From positions 1 through 64,000 of the forward strand of contig DAISGD010000007.1 of the NCBI GenBank assembly GCA_036823295.1: DNA of 64,000 nucleotides, read 5' to 3'. Source of the DNA: UBA4742 sp002403895. Lineage in GTDB: Bacteria > Actinomycetota > Acidimicrobiia > Acidimicrobiales > Acidimicrobilacustridaceae. Made by a program: the position numbers and the translations under genes. Shown piece by piece: positions 41,407 through 50,919 of the stretch (positions within the stretch are counted from its first letter, which is position 1; each line of letters starts with the position of its first letter). Below the pieces are notes generated by a model, which did not search any database, had not been told where the DNA came from, and was given only the letters and a program-made list of their open reading frames with translations.

Positions 41407-42315
41407 TCAGTCTCCCAGGAGGTCGTCGATGGGGGCGAAGGCATTCTGCCCCGCTTCCACCCAGACCAGGCGTGGATCGCGGCGGAACCACCGCTGCTGG
41501 CGGCGGGCGAAGCGACGGGTGCGGGTCACGGCTTCGTCGATCGCCTCGTCGAGCGAACTGGCACCGACGAGATGGTCGAGCAGCTCGCGATAGCCGAGGG
41601 CTTGGCCCGCGGTGCGGGACAGCCCGCCGGGCCGAGCTCGGAGGGCCTCCACCTCAGCCAGGAACCCGGCCTCGAGTTGCGACTGGTAGCGAGCCTCGAT
41701 GCGCTCATCCAGCTCGTCGCGCTCGCGGTGCAGCCCCACCATCGGGAACGACAGTGGCGGGTAGGTCGCCATGCCCGGGCCATACGACGAGAACGGCCGG
41801 CCACTCCCGATGGTGACCTCGAGCGCTCGCAGGACGCGTCGGCGATTGGTGGGTTCCATCCGGCCGGCCGCCACCGGATCGAGGCCGACCAGGCGGCGGT
41901 GGAGCCAGCCCGTGTCGGCCTCGCCCTCCAGCTGGGCGCGAACATCCGGATACTGGGCGGGGATCTCCAACCCGTCGACGGCGGCTCGCAGGTAGAGCCC
42001 GGTCCCTCCGACGAGCACCGCGCGGTGATGGCGCGATGCGATGTCCGCCAGCGCGACAGCCAGGTCCTGTTGGAACCGCGACACGGTGTAGTCGTCATCG
42101 GGATCGACCAGATCGATGAGGTGATGGGGCACCTCGGCCTGCTCGGCTGTCGTCGGCTTGGCGGTGCCGATGTTCATGCCCCGGTAGACCTGCATCGAGT
42201 CCACCGATACCAACTCGAGGTCCCGATGGCGGCGGGCCAGGTCGAGGGCGATGGCCGACTTGCCGGTGGCGGTGGGCCCGACCAGAGACAGGGCGATCAC
42301 CCCCGTCGCCATCAT
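41407..42315 (-). CDS. miaA: tRNA dimethylallyltransferase
   Basis: 302 residues from ATG 42315, overlapping the upstream stop as ATGA. P-loop GPTATGKSAIALDLA near the N-terminus, then SVDSMQVYRGMNIGTAKP and the GGTGLYLRA motif. Transfers dimethylallyl to A37 of tRNAs reading UNN codons. MiaB then methylthiolates the product. Confidence 0.95.
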   Translation of the reverse strand: MMATGVIALSLVGPTATGKSAIALDLARRHRDLELVSVDSMQVYRGMNIGTAKPTTAEQAEVPHHLIDLVDPDDDYTVSRFQQDLAVALADIASRHHRAVLVGGTGLYLRAAVDGLEIPAQYPDVRAQLEGEADTGWLHRRLVGLDPVAAGRMEPTNRRRVLRALEVTIGSGRPFSSYGPGMATYPPLSFPMVGLHRERDELDERIEARYQSQLEAGFLAEVEALRARPGGLSRTAGQALGYRELLDHLVGASSLDEAIDEAVTRTRRFARRQQRWFRRDPRLVWVEAGQNAFAPIDDLLGD

Positions 42316-42866
42316 CGGAGGAGCTGGTCGACGAGGACGTGCCAGTCGAGGCGCACCACGTCCGGGTGATCGACCCCGTAGGCGTCGAGGAACGGGGCGA
42401 GCGCCTCTGGACTGATGGCCGAGGCGAGATCGACCGCCATGGTGGCCAGATCTCGGTAGGGATCGCCCAGGCCACAGGTCCCGACGTTGGCCCAGCGGAG
42501 CTCGCCGGCGTCGAGGCGCAGCGCCGACAATCGGGCCGTGCCATGAATCACGACCGGATTGGCCGAGGGGTCCGGGATGCAACAAACCACGAGGTCGAGC
42601 AGGCCCGCCGGGGTGTAGCGACGGTAGGGCGGATCGAACCGATCGGGCCGCACCTCATTGGCGGCCACCCGGGCCGTGGCGTCGACCACCAGCTCGGGGA
42701 CCCCTCGATCCCACGGACAACCGGCGGGATCGGTGCCATGGAACCAGCGGAGGCTTCGCCCCAGCCGGCGCAGCACCTCACCGATGTCCTCACCGGCCAT
42801 CCGGGCCAGCACGTCGCCCGTGTCCTCGCCCCCGGGCGTGGCGACTGGAGCCCCCCGGGCCGCCAA
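42312..42866 (-). CDS. Degenerate APH-like kinase remnant in the miaB-miaA operon
   Basis: 184 residues from TTG 42866 (start weak). It corresponds to the C-lobe of the aminoglycoside phosphotransferase fold: LRWFHGTDPAGCPWDRG, VIHGTARLSALRL and WANVGTCGLGDPYRDLA. The catalytic HGD is HGT here, and the metal-binding D of the VDxG motif is N (ANVG). The nucleotide-binding N-lobe is absent. A catalytic role is unlikely. It lies 26 bp after the miaB stop and is coupled to miaA by ATGA. Confidence 0.65.
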   Translation of the reverse strand: MAARGAPVATPGGEDTGDVLARMAGEDIGEVLRRLGRSLRWFHGTDPAGCPWDRGVPELVVDATARVAANEVRPDRFDPPYRRYTPAGLLDLVVCCIPDPSANPVVIHGTARLSALRLDAGELRWANVGTCGLGDPYRDLATMAVDLASAISPEALAPFLDAYGVDHPDVVRLDWHVLVDQLLR

Positions 42867-42892
42867 CCAGGCCGCACGCGAGCCGGCCCCGC

Positions 42893-44359
42893 TCAGACGG
42901 CGGCCACCGGGATGCGGGTGCGATGCCGGGGCGCGGCGGTCACCTCGACCAGCTCGCCCCGGAGATAGTGGGCTCCGGCGTCGACGATGCGGGCCAGCGC
43001 GAATGCTCCCGGACGCAGCACGGTGCCCTCCGTTGTCACGTGGACCAACTTGTTCTGGCCGGTGCGGCCGGTCATGACCGAGGGATCCCTCTTGCTGGGG
43101 ACCTCGACGAGGATCTCCTCGACCCGCCCGACCCGGGCCTGGTGCTTGGCCAGTGCGGAACGTTCGACGACGATCCGCAGTCGCTCGTAACGCTCGACGG
43201 CGACCTCGTGAGGGACGAAGGCGTCGACCAGACCGGCCGCCTCAGTCCCGCTACGGGGTGAGTAGATGAACGTGTAGGCGCTGTCATATTCGGCCATCGC
43301 CGCTACTTCGAGGGTGCGCTCAAAGTCGGCCTCGGTCTCCCCCGGGAAGCCCACGATGATGTCGGTGCTCACGGCGAGGTCATCGATGGCTGAGCGGGCC
43401 AAGGCCAGGCGCTCGAGGTATCGCTCGGCGTTGTAGCCCCGATGCATGGCGGCCAGGATCCGATCGCTACCCGACTGGAGCGGGAGGTGCAGGTGCCGGC
43501 AGACCTCAGGGTTGGCCGCCATGGCCTCGATGGTTTCGGGCCGCAGGTCCTTGGGATGCGGGCTCGTGTAGCGGACCCGCCGGATGCCTTCGACGCTCGC
43601 CGCCGCCGCGAGCAGGTCGGCGAACAGGGGGCGGGCCCGACGACGCTGGTCTCCGACCCACGCCGCTCCGGCTTCGTGGACGTCGAAGGCCGCGGGGGGC
43701 TCGGAGCGCAGCCGGGTGGTGAGGTCGCGGCCGTAGGAGTTCACGTTCTGGCCGAGCAGGGTCACCTCGACGACGCCGTCGGCGGCGAGGCGCTCGACCT
43801 CGGCGACCAGGTCGCCGAATGGGCGACTGATCTCCCGGCCCCGGACAGCGGGCACGATGCAGAAGGCGCACGTGTTGTCGCAGCCGATCTGGATGGTGAC
43901 CCACGCGGCGAAGCCCACCCCGCGGCGCACGGGAAGGGCTGACGGGAAGGCGTTCGATTCATCCAGGTTCGTTTCTTCCCAGATCTCGGTGACCGGGCCA
44001 TCGACCCGGGACTGATGAAGCAGGTCCACCGCCCGGTGCACGTTGTGGGTGCCCAGCACCACGTCCACGTGAGCTGCTCTCGTCTGGATCAAGTCACGAT
44101 CCTTCTGGGCCAGGCAGCCACCGACCACGATCTCGAGGCCAGGGCGGGCGTCCTTTACCGCTTTGAGGTGGCCGAGCGTGCCGTAGAGCTTGTTGTCGGC
44201 GTTCTCCCGGATGCAGCAGGTGTTGAGCACCACCACATCGGCATCGTCGAGCGACGTGGTCGGCTCCAGGCCGTCGGCCTCCAAGAGGCCGGCGATGCGC
44301 TCGGAGTCGTGCTCGTTCATCTGGCACCCGAAGGTACGGATCAGATACTTCCTGCTCAC
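42893..44359 (-). CDS. miaB: tRNA-2-methylthio-N6-dimethylallyladenosine synthase
   Basis: 488 residues. Methylthiotransferase N-domain with TFGCQMNEHDS, LNTCCIREN and VGGCLAQ carrying three Cys of the auxiliary cluster. The radical-SAM CDNTCAFC comes next, and the TRAM domain ends the protein. A ~25-residue insertion relative to E. coli MiaB, rich in Arg and Pro (AGAAWVGDQRRRARPLFADL), is seen near residue 235. Works after MiaA on the same tRNA base. Confidence 0.96.
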   Translation of the reverse strand: MSRKYLIRTFGCQMNEHDSERIAGLLEADGLEPTTSLDDADVVVLNTCCIRENADNKLYGTLGHLKAVKDARPGLEIVVGGCLAQKDRDLIQTRAAHVDVVLGTHNVHRAVDLLHQSRVDGPVTEIWEETNLDESNAFPSALPVRRGVGFAAWVTIQIGCDNTCAFCIVPAVRGREISRPFGDLVAEVERLAADGVVEVTLLGQNVNSYGRDLTTRLRSEPPAAFDVHEAGAAWVGDQRRRARPLFADLLAAAASVEGIRRVRYTSPHPKDLRPETIEAMAANPEVCRHLHLPLQSGSDRILAAMHRGYNAERYLERLALARSAIDDLAVSTDIIVGFPGETEADFERTLEVAAMAEYDSAYTFIYSPRSGTEAAGLVDAFVPHEVAVERYERLRIVVERSALAKHQARVGRVEEILVEVPSKRDPSVMTGRTGQNKLVHVTTEGTVLRPGAFALARIVDAGAHYLRGELVEVTAAPRHRTRIPVAAV

Positions 44360-44432
44360 AGCAACCAGCGTAGGGAACGACGGCCACGACCGGGGAATCC
44401 TTCTCGCCCCAGAGACTTACCGTGTGGCGGGC

Positions 44433-44464
44433 CACCGTCACCCGTGGCGGGTCGGGTGACGGTG
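44433..44464 (-). terminator. recA terminator hairpin
   Basis: CACCGTCACCC (44433-44443) pairs with GGGTGACGGTG (44454-44464), an 11-bp perfect stem with a 10-nt loop, 70 bp past the recA stop and before miaB. The 174-bp interval holds no gene. Confidence 0.75.
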
Positions 44465-44533
44465 ACTGGTGCCATGGGCAGGCGCGCGGGGGGCTCCGAC
44501 ATACAGAGCTGCCTGCAAACCCAACCCAGGAGG

Positions 44534-45598
<1,065 letters not shown>

Positions 45599-45724
45599 CG
45601 GTGCGTTCTCCTTGGTTCGTGTTCGTTGATCTGAACGACTGCTTTGGTGGCTGCGATCGGCGCCGCAGCGATTGGCTCACACCCTAGAGAGGGGGTGTGA
45701 CAGGAACCCTCGTGGAATGACACC

Positions 45725-45754
45725 AGTGTAAGTGCGAACGCCTGTTCGGAGCAA
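45725..45754 (-). promoter_or_regulatory. recA promoter with LexA box in the spacer
   Basis: On the minus strand: TTGCTC (45754-45749), an 18-nt spacer and TACACT (45730-45725). The spacer contains the LexA box CGAACGCCTGTTCG read from 45735 to 45748 (an equal palindromic core on either strand). It is identical to box 3 at lexA. LexA bound there would exclude RNA polymerase. Confidence 0.85.
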
Positions 45755-45877
45755 GGACCCTCGACGAAATCCGGCAGAAATCTTCCGGTTGCGCTCCCCG
45801 GATCACGTAACGCGGCGGCAGCCCGACAGACTGCAGAGCAGGCCACCAACCCGGCGCCATCACGATCAGGAGTCCTC

Positions 45878-46291
45878 ATGACCGACCGGACCATCCCCAC
45901 CGCCGAGGAGCTGCGTCAGCGGCTCACCCCCGAGCAGTACGAGGTCACCCAGCACGCCGGCACCGAGCGGGCGTTCACGGGCGAGTACTGGGACTGCCAC
46001 GACGATGGCGTCTACCGCTGCGTCGTGTGCGACGCCCCGCTGTTCACGTCCGACACCAAATACGAGTCGGGCAGCGGCTGGCCGAGCTTCTACCAGCCGA
46101 TCTCGGACGACGAGGTGGCCACCGAGAGCGATGTCGGCCACGGCATGGTCCGCACCGAGGCCCTCTGCGCCACCTGTGGTGCGCATTTGGGCCATGTGTT
46201 CCCCGACGGCCCCCAGCCCACGGGCGAGCGCTACTGCATGAACTCAGCCTCGCTGCGACTCGACCGCGATGCCGCGACGGAATCGGACTGA
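45878..46291 (+). CDS. msrB: Peptide-methionine (R)-S-oxide reductase
   Basis: 137 residues from ATG 45878. Zinc-binding CxxC pairs are CVVC and CATC, and the catalytic Cys is in RYCMNSASL. GSGWPSFYQP is the MsrB signature. Repairs methionine-R-sulfoxide with thioredoxin. Divergent from recA with 279 bp between starts. Confidence 0.96.
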   Translation: MTDRTIPTAEELRQRLTPEQYEVTQHAGTERAFTGEYWDCHDDGVYRCVVCDAPLFTSDTKYESGSGWPSFYQPISDDEVATESDVGHGMVRTEALCATCGAHLGHVFPDGPQPTGERYCMNSASLRLDRDAATESD

Positions 46292-46292
46292 G

Positions 46293-46320
46293 TCGAGCCA
46301 CCGGGGCCCCAATGGTTCGA
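46293..46320. terminator. Bidirectional terminator-like palindrome
   Basis: TCGAGCCACCGGGG (46293-46306) pairs with CCCCAATGGTTCGA (46307-46320), with two mismatches and one G-T pair. It lies exactly between the msrB stop and the cinA stop on the other strand. Confidence 0.6.
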
Positions 46321-46325
46321 TCCTG

Positions 46326-47585
46326 CTACCAGGGCTTGGGCGCAGCCTCAGCCTCGAGCCGTCGGCGGAGCCAGTCCAGTGCTGAAATGGTGGAGAACTG
46401 CCGGACGCGAGTCCGATCACCGGGGAGGCGGATCATCATGGATTCGGTCTCGCCGTCGAGGCATAGACCGAGGTACACGGTTCCCGCCGGCACGCCCTCC
46501 TGCGTGTCGGGCCCCGCCACCCCGGTGACCGCTACGGCCACGTCGCAGCCGAGCACCCGACACGCCCCTTCGGCCATGGCCACCACCGCCTCGTCGGACA
46601 CGACCGGGCCGCGGGGCACGCCGAGCACGTCGAACTTCACCTCGCTGGCATAGGAGACGATCGACCCCCGGAAGACGTCGCTCGCTCCGGGCACGTCGGT
46701 GAGGCGCGAGGCGATCAGCCCACCGGTGACCGACTCTGCGGTGCCCAGGGTGAGCCCGCGCTCGCGCAGCAGGCGCAGCACCACCACCTCGATGGGCTCG
46801 TCGTCAACGCTGAACACGACCTCGCCGAGGATCTCGGCTAACAGGTCCACTTCGTCGGCCAGGATCTGATCGGCGGCGTCGGCCGATTCGGCCTTGACCG
46901 TCACCCGCACCTTCAACCCTTCCATGCCGCTGGCCAGGAAGGCGATGGTGGCGCCGCCGAGCTGGTCGAGCTCATCGATGCGCTCGGCCAGGATCTCGGC
47001 CAGGCCGGACTCGCTCTGGCCCCACGTCCGCAGCGTCCGGCTCCGGATCACCGCCGGCACCCCGGCCCGGCGCTGCAAGTCAGGGATCACCGTGCCCTCG
47101 ACCATCTCCTTCATCTCATACGGCACGCCCGGCACGGCGTAGATCACCTGCTCACCATCGGCAATAGGGCAGATCAGGCCCGGGGCCGTGCCCGGCTGTT
47201 GCGGGATGGTTTCGGCCCCGACCGGGACCATGGCCTGACGCAGGTTGTTGGGCGGCATGTCCCGACCCCGAGAGCCGAAGATGGTCCGGATGCGATCCTC
47301 GATGAGCGGATCGATGGCGAGCTCGACCCCCATCACCTCGGCGATCACGTCGCGGGTGATGTCGTCATGGGTCGGGCCCAGGCCCCCGCATACGATGACG
47401 GCGTCGCTGCGATCGAGCGCGATCCGCAGGCCGTCGGCGATGCGGGTCCAGTTGTCGCCCACCTTGGTCTGGTAGTGCGAGTCGATCCCCGCCAACGCCA
47501 GTTGCTCGCCGATCCACGACGAGTTCGTGTCAACGATCTGGCCGAGCAGCAGCTCGGTGCCGACCGCGACGATCTCACAACGCAT
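46326..47585 (-). CDS. cinA: CinA-family protein (nicotinamide-nucleotide amidohydrolase domain)
   Basis: 419 residues from ATG 47585. An N-terminal MoCF-like domain (VAVGTELLLGQIVDTNSSW, VCGGLGPTHDDITRD) is followed by the C-terminal amidohydrolase domain (TAESVTGGLIASRLTDVPG, AVTGVAGPDT). The full-length form can hydrolyse ADP-ribose and deamidate NMN. It lies 41 bp after pgsA in the rimO-pgsA-cinA-recA order frequent in actinobacteria. Confidence 0.93.
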   Translation of the reverse strand: MRCEIVAVGTELLLGQIVDTNSSWIGEQLALAGIDSHYQTKVGDNWTRIADGLRIALDRSDAVIVCGGLGPTHDDITRDVIAEVMGVELAIDPLIEDRIRTIFGSRGRDMPPNNLRQAMVPVGAETIPQQPGTAPGLICPIADGEQVIYAVPGVPYEMKEMVEGTVIPDLQRRAGVPAVIRSRTLRTWGQSESGLAEILAERIDELDQLGGATIAFLASGMEGLKVRVTVKAESADAADQILADEVDLLAEILGEVVFSVDDEPIEVVVLRLLRERGLTLGTAESVTGGLIASRLTDVPGASDVFRGSIVSYASEVKFDVLGVPRGPVVSDEAVVAMAEGACRVLGCDVAVAVTGVAGPDTQEGVPAGTVYLGLCLDGETESMMIRLPGDRTRVRQFSTISALDWLRRRLEAEAAPKPW

Positions 47586-47626
47586 GTCCTTGGTCCCCTC
47601 TGGGCTGGATCGGTGGGCCGGCGGGA

Positions 47627-48217
47627 TCAGCCGGGCTGGATGTCTGATGGCCCTTTCATGGTGGTGGCCGCCGATCGCCCGGCCCACAGGTAGTGCCCCG
47701 CGCTGGCCAGAGCCACCACCACCGAAGCCCACAACAAGGTGTTGCCGACCCAGATGTGGGCCGTGGCCAGCGGCGGCATCACGGCAGCGCCGACGGCCAA
47801 GCCCTGGAGCAGCGTCTTGAGCTTGCCGCCCCGCGACGCGGGCACGGCCAGGCCTCGGCGTCCCCAGTAGACCCGGTACAGGCTGATGCCGATCTCCCGC
47901 ACCGCGATGATCGCCACGGGCAGCCAGGCGAAGCGGCCGATGGAGGCCAGCGAGAACATCGCCCCCAGGACCAACACCTTGTCGGCCAAAGGATCGAGGA
48001 ACGCGCCGGACCGGGTGGTGCCGTGGCGGCGGGCGATCCACCCATCGATGCCGTCGGTGCTGGCCAGCACGGTCCACAGCACGAACACCTCCCACGACGA
48101 GTGCTGGGTACTGATCATCGTGAACAACAAGGGCGAGATGAGCAGGCGGATGACGGTGACGAAGTTGGCCGGAGTGGCCAGCGCCGATGGCCCGTAGGTC
48201 TGTTCCGTGTTGCTCAT
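47627..48217 (-). CDS. pgsA: CDP-diacylglycerol-glycerol-3-phosphate 3-phosphatidyltransferase-like
   Basis: 196 residues with about five hydrophobic helices. The CDP-alcohol phosphatidyltransferase motif D-G-x2-A-R-x8-G-x3-D-x3-D is complete (DGWIARRHGTTRSGAFLDP, then LAD). Makes phosphatidylglycerol phosphate, which supplies the lipid used by Lgt. The substrate assignment rests on gene order. The start overlaps the rimO stop as ATGA. Confidence 0.9.
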   Translation of the reverse strand: MSNTEQTYGPSALATPANFVTVIRLLISPLLFTMISTQHSSWEVFVLWTVLASTDGIDGWIARRHGTTRSGAFLDPLADKVLVLGAMFSLASIGRFAWLPVAIIAVREIGISLYRVYWGRRGLAVPASRGGKLKTLLQGLAVGAAVMPPLATAHIWVGNTLLWASVVVALASAGHYLWAGRSAATTMKGPSDIQPG

Positions 48218-49527
48218 GTGTCCGAACCCGAGCCCGTCCCGGCCGGCACCTCAACGGGCTCGGCCACGAGGTCCGGTCCGAGGGCCCCCACCACCATGAC
48301 CTCGACGAACCGTCCGGGCACCAATGATTCAGGGACGGTGACGATGCCGTCGATCTCGGGGGCTTCACGGTAGGAACGGGCGATCCCGGGCGCATCCACG
48401 AGCACTCGGACCTGCGAACCGATCAGATCGTCACGTCGCGCCGCGGTGATGGCGTCCTGCAGCTCGCGCAGCTCGGCCAGCCGCTCCCCCATCAGGCTGG
48501 CGGGAACCTGGCCGCCCAGGTCGGCGGCGTAGGTGCCATCCTCCCGGGAGAACGAGAAGAAGCCGCACCAGTCGAGCTGGGCGGCCTGCACGAAGGCCAA
48601 CAACTCATCGTGATCAGCCTCGGTCTCGCCCGGGTAACCGACGATGAAGTTGGAGCGGAGGGCGGCGCCGGGCTCGACCGTTCGGATGGCGGCAATGCGC
48701 TCCAGGAAGCGCTCCCCATTGCCCCAGCGGCGCATGCGGCGCACAAGGGGGGCCGACACGTGCTGGAGGGAGAGGTCGAAATACGGGACCCCGGTGCCCA
48801 GGATGGTGTCGATCAACTCGTCGGTGAGATCACTGGGATAGAGGTACAGCAGCCGGACCCAGTCCACCCGCTCGGCGACGGCCTGCACGAGCGGCACGAT
48901 GCTGCGTTGGCCCACACCCTGATCTCGTCCGTAGGCAGCCAGGTCCTGGGCCACGAGGACGATCTCGGTGGCGCCGAGCTGGTCGACCTCGGCCAGCAGG
49001 TCGTCGACCGACCGGCTGCGCTGCTTGCCCCGGAACGACGGGATGGCGCAGAAACCACAGGCCCGGTCACATCCCTCGGCCACCTTCAGGTAGGCCCAGG
49101 GCGCCGTGGCCCGCGGTCTGGGCAGGTTGAGCAGGTCGAACGATGGCACGCCAAGGGCGGCGGGCTTCGACCCGATGGTGACCGTCACCGCAGTCGAGGC
49201 GGGTGGCGCCACCGCTACGCCGAAGCCGGCGACGGCGTCGATCTCAGGCAGGGCCTCGGCCAGCTCGTCGCCGTAACGCTCGGCCATACAGCCGGTCACC
49301 ACCAACCGGGCCCCCTCGGCCCGGACGTCGCTCAGGGCCAGGACCGTGTCGATGGATTCCTGGCGGGCCTCCTCGATGAACGCGCAGGTGTTGACCACCA
49401 CCAGATCGGCATGATCGGGGGCGTCAGCCGGCGCCAGCCCATCGGCCAGCAACGTGCCGGTGAGCTTGTCGGAATCCACCTGGTTCTTCGGGCAGCCGAG
49501 AGTTTCGACCCAAAAGGTCCGTGCCAT
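48214..49527 (-). CDS. rimO: Ribosomal protein uS12 methylthiotransferase
   Basis: 437 residues from ATG 49527. The N-terminal FWVETLGCPKNQVDSDKL is diagnostic for RimO. VNTCAFIEEARQ and VTGCMAERYG carry the other auxiliary-cluster Cys. Radical SAM motif CDRACGFC. C-terminal TRAM domain. Adds a methylthio group to an Asp of S12. Confidence 0.96.
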   Translation of the reverse strand: MARTFWVETLGCPKNQVDSDKLTGTLLADGLAPADAPDHADLVVVNTCAFIEEARQESIDTVLALSDVRAEGARLVVTGCMAERYGDELAEALPEIDAVAGFGVAVAPPASTAVTVTIGSKPAALGVPSFDLLNLPRPRATAPWAYLKVAEGCDRACGFCAIPSFRGKQRSRSVDDLLAEVDQLGATEIVLVAQDLAAYGRDQGVGQRSIVPLVQAVAERVDWVRLLYLYPSDLTDELIDTILGTGVPYFDLSLQHVSAPLVRRMRRWGNGERFLERIAAIRTVEPGAALRSNFIVGYPGETEADHDELLAFVQAAQLDWCGFFSFSREDGTYAADLGGQVPASLMGERLAELRELQDAITAARRDDLIGSQVRVLVDAPGIARSYREAPEIDGIVTVPESLVPGRFVEVMVVGALGPDLVAEPVEVPAGTGSGSDT

Positions 49528-49550
49528 CGGCACCGATGCTACCGGAGGGG

Positions 49551-49748
49551 TCAGATGCGGCCGAAGGCGAAGGCCCACAGCAGCGCGGTGAGTTCCAGGG
49601 TGGCGACGCGCGCCAGGCTGGCCCCGACGGCCGGGGCCACGTCGAGGGCAACGTCCTCGCCGCTGCCGTGGATCCAGACCCACAGGTCGCGCTGGGTGGC
49701 CGGCGCGCTGGTGCCGTCCAAGCCCTCGACCGAAACGAACGCCGGCAA
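49551..49748 (-). pseudogene. Possible Dyp-type peroxidase fragment
   Basis: A 65-codon frame between the SMP-30 gene and rimO. FVSVEGLDGTSAPATQRDLW then VWIHGSGEDVALDVA resembles the stretch before the Asp-containing active-site motif of some Dyp-type peroxidases. The frame stops (GRI) before any heme or catalytic residue. The only start is TTG 49748, with GGAGGAG touching it, so translation is doubtful. I take it as a remnant, with moderate doubt about the family. Confidence 0.35.
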
Positions 49749-49761
49749 CTCCTCCGGGGCG

Positions 49762-50712
49762 TCAGCCTGGGCCAGGCGCCGCCCAGGGGAAGGCCAGGGC
49801 AAGGCCGGGCCGAGGCCACGGCATGGCCAGCAGCTCGCCGCGGCCCGACGAGGTGACGAATGCGGTGCGCAGGTCCTCGCCGCCGAAGCAGATGTTGGTG
49901 ATGAGTGGATCAGGCAGCGAGAAGTATTCCGACGATGATCCGTCGGGGGCCACACAGGTGATCCCGCCCTGGCCAAGCGTGGCGACGCACACCCAGCCGT
50001 CGCCGTCGACCGCCAGCGAGTCGAACAAGTGGCCCTCCGGCGCGTCGAACAGCAGCGTTCCCCCATGGGCGGCGTCGGACGCGGGATCGGCCCCCACCTG
50101 GCCGGGGCCCGTCACGTCCCACGCCCACACCCGTCCCGTGTGGGTCTCGGCCACGTAAAGCCGATCACCGGCGGGCGACAGGCCGATGCCGTTGGTGGCG
50201 TCGGTGTGGAAGGCGACGGGGGTGATCTCACCGCTGGGCGACCGGTAGGCGACCCCGGCTTGAGTGGCCCCGCGCTCGCCGGTCACGCCGTGATCGGTGA
50301 ACCACAGCCCCCCGTCAGTGTCGAACACCAAGTCGTTGGGCGCTTGCAGCGTCTGGCCGCCGCACTCGGTGGCCACGGTCTCCACCAGCCCGGTGGTGGG
50401 ATCGACGCGCTGGATGCTGCCCCCCGACCATGTCGCGGGCGTCTCGCCGGGGACAGTCAGCTCGCTGATTTCCACCCAGGTGAAGAAGCCCCCGTTGTTG
50501 GCCAGGTAGATGGCTCCGTCAGGGCCGACGGCGGCGCCGTTCGGTCCCCCGCCACACTCGGCGATCACCGTGGTGGCGCCATCCGGGCGGACGCCGGTCA
50601 GGGTCTTCCGGGCGATCTCCACCAGCACGACCGAGCCGTCGGCCATGGCGACCGGACCCTCGGGGAACCGCAGCCCGGTGGCGATGACGGTGAACTCCGG
50701 CGTCGCGATCAT
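49762..50712 (-). CDS. SMP-30/gluconolactonase-family protein
   Basis: 316 residues from ATG 50712. Six-bladed beta-propeller with the metal-binding Glu in LRFPEGPVAM, Asn in APNDLVFDTDG, and TNGIGLSPAGDRLYVAET carrying further Asn/Asp ligands. Calcium- or zinc-dependent lactonase activity on sugar lactones is the usual function. The start is ~50 bp from a gap, and its promoter is lost or close. Confidence 0.88.
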   Translation of the reverse strand: MIATPEFTVIATGLRFPEGPVAMADGSVVLVEIARKTLTGVRPDGATTVIAECGGGPNGAAVGPDGAIYLANNGGFFTWVEISELTVPGETPATWSGGSIQRVDPTTGLVETVATECGGQTLQAPNDLVFDTDGGLWFTDHGVTGERGATQAGVAYRSPSGEITPVAFHTDATNGIGLSPAGDRLYVAETHTGRVWAWDVTGPGQVGADPASDAAHGGTLLFDAPEGHLFDSLAVDGDGWVCVATLGQGGITCVAPDGSSSEYFSLPDPLITNICFGGEDLRTAFVTSSGRGELLAMPWPRPGLALAFPWAAPGPG

Positions 50713-50764
50713 GGGCGAATCATGGCACGGGCGCGCGGCGGAGCGCCTGGCTCTACCAACCATC

Positions 50765-50864
50765 NNNNNNNNNNNNNNNNNNNNNNNNNNNNNNNNNNNN
50801 NNNNNNNNNNNNNNNNNNNNNNNNNNNNNNNNNNNNNNNNNNNNNNNNNNNNNNNNNNNNNNNN
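50765..50864. other. 100-N scaffold gap
   Basis: Lies between ftsK (stop 50920) and the SMP-30 gene. The flanks share no obvious overlap. No frame crosses it. Confidence 0.99.
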
Positions 50865-50919
50865 CGGGCGTTTCGCCGCCGGGCCCTTTCGCGTTCGTGC
50901 CCGAGCTACAGGATTCGAC

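Noticed and set aside
46326..48395. A single 689-residue frame covering cinA and the pgsA region
   Set aside because: The CinA domain starts at 47585. The upstream part is a shadow of pgsA, which has its own complete motif in another frame.
50745..50765. On the minus strand GGTTGGTAGAGC, like a tRNA D-loop, next to the 50765 gap
   Set aside because: The following bases do not form an anticodon stem or a T-arm, and the 5' half would lie in the gap. The resemblance alone is insufficient.
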